27,331 nt of DNA from Thermoplasmatales archaeon. Its GTDB lineage: Archaea > Thermoplasmatota > E2 > DHVEG-1. Below the pieces are notes generated by a model. That model was not told the DNA's origin and searched no databases. It saw nothing but the letters and a program-made list of their open reading frames with translations. Shown here in pieces: positions 24,507-27,331 of the stretch. Every line of letters starts with the position of its first letter. Positions within the stretch are counted from its first letter, which is position 1. The position numbers and the translations under genes were made by a program. The stretch lies in the NCBI GenBank assembly GCA_023128855.1, contig JAGMDE010000006.1:1-27331 (forward strand), read 5' to 3'.

Positions 24507-25463
24507 TTATTTATCTGCATTTAGCAGATTTGTTAGCGATTGAATTGCAATTATTAGGTGTTCTTGTTTTGGTTCTCTAGTGTTGAATCTTTGAAATAAG
24601 AAACTTTTTGATATGATTTTTTTCCGCTTTTTAATTGCTCTTATTCCAATTAAGTCTGAAATTTCAAATGCTAATCCAAATAAAAAGGGTAATAATATCA
24701 ACATAATCAAAATTCTTAAGATAATATTCTCATAATTAAAAAAATAGAAAATAGGTATTGATACAAGTAACAATAAAAATATTAGATTAGTGCCACAGGA
24801 TGGATTGTAAATTGAATATTTTTTTACGTTTTCTGGGGTTATTTTTTCACCATATAAATGACATAATATTGTTTTATGTTCTGCTCCATGAAAATATGAA
24901 GTTTTTTTTGCACCTGTTGAAAGATTGAAAGTAATAAATAGTATTATGAATAGGAAAAACCTAATTAGAACTTCTATTCCATATAAAATATTATAATTCT
25001 GTTCGTATATCCTTAAATAAAAAGTAATTAGTGTTGGAATTAAAAAGTATAGAATAAAACCTCCTATCAATATTAAAAAAACAGATAATGTGTTTGAAAA
25101 TTTGTTGATTTTGTCATTTGTAACATTGGTTTTTCTATATATTTGATTTCTTGAAATCATTTGATTGATGGATCCTTCAAAGAAATTAATTAAACCACGT
25201 ATGATTATGAAATAATTTAAGAAAGAATGTTTTTTAAAAATTGAGTTTTTTCTTATAATTTTTTCTTTTATTTTATTGTCAGTATCTCTATAAGCTACAG
25301 ATATGAATCTATCATTGTTGAACATTACTCCATCAGCAAAGGACTCGCCATGGATAAAATCATTTTTTTTATCCTTTTTTTCTTTTGTCAAATTTACTTC
25401 ACCATAATATTGGATTTCAATTGTTAATGGATAGTAAGTTTTTATGTAATATTGTTCAATCAT
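24507..25463 (-). CDS. DUF1385 family membrane protein (divergent)
   Basis: A 318-residue protein of the DUF1385/YqhQ family. Recognised motifs are FHGAEHKT (191-198), NPSCGTN (220-226) and NTREPKQEH near the C-terminus. The N-terminal family motif, usually GGQAVIEGVMMRG, is here GESFADGVMFN (39-49), a clear departure. About four membrane segments (about 125-148, 163-182, 225-243 and 248-267) enclose the HGAEH loop. The conserved His, Glu and Cys suggest a metal site, but the family has no assigned activity. It begins 2 nt after the radical SAM stop codon, so the two are co-transcribed and coupled. That makes a joint function likely. Confidence 0.88.
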   Translation of the reverse strand: MIEQYYIKTYYPLTIEIQYYGEVNLTKEKKDKKNDFIHGESFADGVMFNNDRFISVAYRDTDNKIKEKIIRKNSIFKKHSFLNYFIIIRGLINFFEGSINQMISRNQIYRKTNVTNDKINKFSNTLSVFLILIGGFILYFLIPTLITFYLRIYEQNYNILYGIEVLIRFFLFIILFITFNLSTGAKKTSYFHGAEHKTILCHLYGEKITPENVKKYSIYNPSCGTNLIFLLLLVSIPIFYFFNYENIILRILIMLILLPFLFGLAFEISDLIGIRAIKKRKKIISKSFLFQRFNTREPKQEHLIIAIQSLTNLLNADK

Positions 25464-25465
25464 TA

Positions 25466-26758
25466 TTATTTTGTCTTATAATATCGTCTTTCAAAATAAT
25501 TTTGTGATAATATGTATAAAAAACTAGAAAAATTCAGCTTCAGCCCTCTAATAATTCTTTTAAGATAATCTGGATATGAATAGAATTCTTTTGCAACTTC
25601 ATGACTTTTTATCCAAAGTTCTTCAGGGGTCATATTCTTTGGTTGAAAAACAATATTAAAATCATCATATTTTGGCCAATCCTTTGTAAGAATCCTACCT
25701 TGTTTGTCTAATTTTTCAAATAACGGAGTTCCAGGAAGTGGACATACAATATTTACTTCTAATGCATCAATTTCTAAATTTTTTAGAGCTTTTCGTGTTT
25801 CATTAAAAACTTCAAGTGTGTCTGTATCTAAACCAAATATTAAGGTTCCTATAACAGATATCCCATAGCTATGTATCTTGTTTATTGCAGAAGCATATTC
25901 TTCAATTTTATTGGTTTTTTTACCAAGAGAATTTAGCGTTTCTTGTGAAAAAGATTCAAAATCTATCCACCATGCTAAGCAACCAGCTTCTGCTGATAAT
26001 TTTAATAGCTCTTCATCTTTGTTTAAGACATCTGTATGACCAAAACAGAAAAATTTCTTATTTAATGGTTTCATTTCTTTAAAAAGTTTTTTTGCATATT
26101 CAGGATCAAGAGTTATTGAAGGCTCTGTAATTAGTATAGTCTTTTGTTTAATGGTCTTGATTTCTTCTATTACTGTATCTATAGGTCTTAAACGGTAATC
26201 TGTACCATGCATAACTGGCGTCATGCAAAATTCACAGTCCTGTGGACATCCTCTTCCTACTTCTAATCGTCCTGTCGGGAAAGGTGATATTTTAATATTA
26301 CTTTGATGTGGAGGTATATTTTCTGCTTCAAGATATTTTTCTGCCTTATAGAAGGATTTAGGTTGTTTTTTTTCCACGTCTTTTAAAATAGTTAGCCAAA
26401 TACCTTCTTGTTCTCCTATTAAAACACTATCTGCATGCTGTTTTGCTTCATCTGGAAATGCTGTCGGATGCCAACCACCAATTATTACGGGTATTCCTTT
26501 TTTTCTAAATTTATCTGCAATTTCATATGCACGAAAAGCATACATAGTATAGCATTTCATTATTGCTACAAGATCATATTTTTTCTCAAAATCAATTTTA
26601 TCAAATCTTTCATCAATTAGTTCGATAGAATGTTTATTAGGTGTTGCTGCAACTAATTGTTGAATCGACATATAGGGTGTGCCAGAAATATTAATAGTCG
26701 CTCTCCCAAGAATATTTAGACCTCTCAGGACACGTGGTTGCACAAATAAGATATTCAT
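25466..26758 (-). CDS. B12-binding radical SAM protein (candidate peptide-modifying enzyme)
   Basis: A 430-residue enzyme. Residues 1-130 form a cobalamin-binding Rossmann domain without the base-on His motif but with IIGGWHPTAFPDEA (92-105) and VLIGEQEG. The radical SAM core has GRGCPQDCEFCMTP, so C171, C175 and C178 bind the cluster. A GTLIFGLDTDT glycine motif follows, and the C-terminal 70 residues are helical and basic. It starts 89 bp after the stop of the first 27-aa peptide gene, and its stop is 2 nt from the DUF1385 start. Class B methyltransferases of this layout modify peptides, lipids or tetrapyrroles. The peptide-gene context suggests a peptide substrate, but this is not shown by the enzyme sequence itself. 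Confidence 0.93.
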   Translation of the reverse strand: MNILFVQPRVLRGLNILGRATINISGTPYMSIQQLVAATPNKHSIELIDERFDKIDFEKKYDLVAIMKCYTMYAFRAYEIADKFRKKGIPVIIGGWHPTAFPDEAKQHADSVLIGEQEGIWLTILKDVEKKQPKSFYKAEKYLEAENIPPHQSNIKISPFPTGRLEVGRGCPQDCEFCMTPVMHGTDYRLRPIDTVIEEIKTIKQKTILITEPSITLDPEYAKKLFKEMKPLNKKFFCFGHTDVLNKDEELLKLSAEAGCLAWWIDFESFSQETLNSLGKKTNKIEEYASAINKIHSYGISVIGTLIFGLDTDTLEVFNETRKALKNLEIDALEVNIVCPLPGTPLFEKLDKQGRILTKDWPKYDDFNIVFQPKNMTPEELWIKSHEVAKEFYSYPDYLKRIIRGLKLNFSSFLYILSQNYFERRYYKTK

Positions 26759-26847
26759 TAATATTGGTTAATTAATCAATTATTTAAATCAATAACTATT
26801 TTTAAATAGACAATTTTTAAATTTTTTAAGCAATAGAGTTATCTTAT

Positions 26848-26931
26848 TTAGATTTCTTTTGGGCTGATAACTCCATATCTATCACCTGATTTATAGGTGT
26901 CTTTTGGTTGAACATCTTTTTTATTTTTCAT
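26848..26931 (-). CDS. 27-residue peptide, candidate RiPP precursor, copy 1
   Basis: ATG 26931 opens a 27-codon frame ending TAA at 26848-26850. The peptide starts MKNKKDVQPK and ends DTYKSGDRYGVISPKEI. It has no Cys, is basic at the N-terminus, and has two Tyr, two Gly and an Arg in its C-terminal block. AGGAGG (26938-26943) lies 6 nt before the ATG, a perfect ribosome site, and a TATA-like AGTATTTAAAG lies about 40 nt upstream of the ATG. A second copy (27141-27224) shares 22 of 27 residues. The B12-radical SAM gene follows 89 bp downstream. It would be missed by annotation with a length cut-off. Precursor-peptide function is inferred from size, duplication, signals and neighbour. Confidence 0.8.
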   Translation of the reverse strand: MKNKKDVQPKDTYKSGDRYGVISPKEI

Positions 26932-26983
26932 TATATTCCTCCTTTTACATAACTATGATTGTTATTTATCCTTTAAATACTTT
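26932..26983 (-). promoter_or_regulatory. Promoter and ribosome site of peptide copy 1
   Basis: Read on the minus strand: TATA-like AGTATTTAAAG (26973-26983 region), a 40-nt stretch, then AGGAGG and ATG. The whole segment is identical to that upstream of copy 2 (27225-27276), while flanking sequence differs. Confidence 0.6.
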
Positions 26984-27140
26984 TTGGTACGATCATTAAA
27001 TTATTATGAAGTAAAATGTAATTAAAACTTATAATATTAACCTATCATTTTCAATTATTATGACTATCTACCGAAAAAAAATTGATAAAAACTAATATAA
27101 AATGAACAAAATTTAATTTTTAATGATATTGTTATCTAGC

Positions 27141-27224
27141 TTAGAGTTCTTTTGGGCTGATAACTCCGTATCTAGTACCTGATTTATAGGTGTCTTTTGC
27201 TTGAATTTCTTTTTTATTTTTCAT
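27141..27224 (-). CDS. 27-residue peptide, candidate RiPP precursor, copy 2
   Basis: ATG 27224 opens a 27-codon frame with stop at 27141-27143. The peptide starts MKNKKEIQAK and ends DTYKSGTRYGVISPKEL. It differs from copy 1 at five residues (D/E, V/I, P/A, D/T and I/L), four of them mild, and keeps DTYKSG and RYGVISPKE exactly. A silent TAT/TAC change at the second Tyr shows that the copies have diverged under pressure to keep the protein. AGGAGG (27231-27236) lies 6 nt before the ATG and the promoter matches copy 1. Offset between copies is 293 bp. The window ends 107 bp upstream of this start, so more copies could lie beyond. Confidence 0.8.
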   Translation of the reverse strand: MKNKKEIQAKDTYKSGTRYGVISPKEL

Positions 27225-27276
27225 TATATTCCTCCTTTTACATAACTATGATTGTTATTTATCCTTTAAATACTTT
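27225..27276 (-). promoter_or_regulatory. Promoter and ribosome site of peptide copy 2
   Basis: Identical to the copy 1 control region through the TATA-like box; identity continues into the first codons (27208-27276 equals 26915-26983, 69 bp) and breaks off beyond the TATA box. Confidence 0.6.
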
Positions 27277-27331
27277 ATAGTACAATTTTTCAATCTTATA
27301 TTAAATGTTTAGGCTGTTGAAAAATTAAAAG

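Overview
The window reads as AT-rich archaeal chromosome, most likely from a Thermoplasmatota-type euryarchaeon. The domain assignment rests on a full-length TFB, an archaeal fibrillarin (FlpA), an archaeal-type polyprenyl diphosphate synthase, BRE/TATA-like promoters, a mix of apparently leaderless and strongly Shine-Dalgarno-led genes, and secreted proteins with Ig/PKD-like folds. The phylum is an inference from the style of the surface proteins and membrane proteins, not from a search. No tRNA, rRNA or CRISPR array was seen.

Layout. (1) 33-3710, minus strand: a 105-aa protein coupled to a B12-binding radical SAM enzyme, with a perfect 21-bp palindrome just upstream, then a hairpin cluster that includes what looks like an orphan IS200/IS605 right end, then a secreted Ig-repeat protein. 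(2) 3.7-13.2 kb: an accessory zone with a decayed FAD oxidoreductase, an OB-fold membrane-anchored protein, an ABC transporter pair, a gene remnant, a secreted amidotransferase-like protein, a HEPN-like protein, a lone DDE transposase that overlaps an AN1-finger membrane protein, and a small membrane protein. Six copies of a CAACAC-rich intergenic repeat lie in this zone and none was noticed elsewhere; two of them face each other around the amidotransferase-like gene. (3) 13.3-16.0 kb, plus strand: housekeeping genes tfb, rlmE-type rRNA methyltransferase and polyprenyl diphosphate synthase. (4) 16.0-21.6 kb, minus strand: a small membrane protein, a 1195-aa surface protein with a multi-pass C-terminus, a COG2426-type membrane protein and fibrillarin. 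(5) 21.7-27.3 kb, very AT-rich: sulfotransferase, HExxH metallopeptidase plus PLP aminotransferase (overlapping pair), DUF1385 membrane protein, a second B12-binding radical SAM enzyme, and two tandem genes for 27-residue peptides.

The best candidate for an undescribed system is the right end. Two paralogous 27-aa peptides (26848-26931 and 27141-27224, minus strand), each with its own TATA box and a perfect AGGAGG ribosome site, sit directly upstream of a B12-binding radical SAM gene and a DUF1385 membrane protein on the same strand. They share a conserved C-terminal block (DTYKSG-x-RYGVISPKE) and differ mostly by conservative substitutions. This is the layout of a ribosomally made, radical-SAM-modified peptide (RiPP) locus. 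A HExxH peptidase, an aminotransferase and a sulfotransferase lie next to it and could take part, but that link is only positional.
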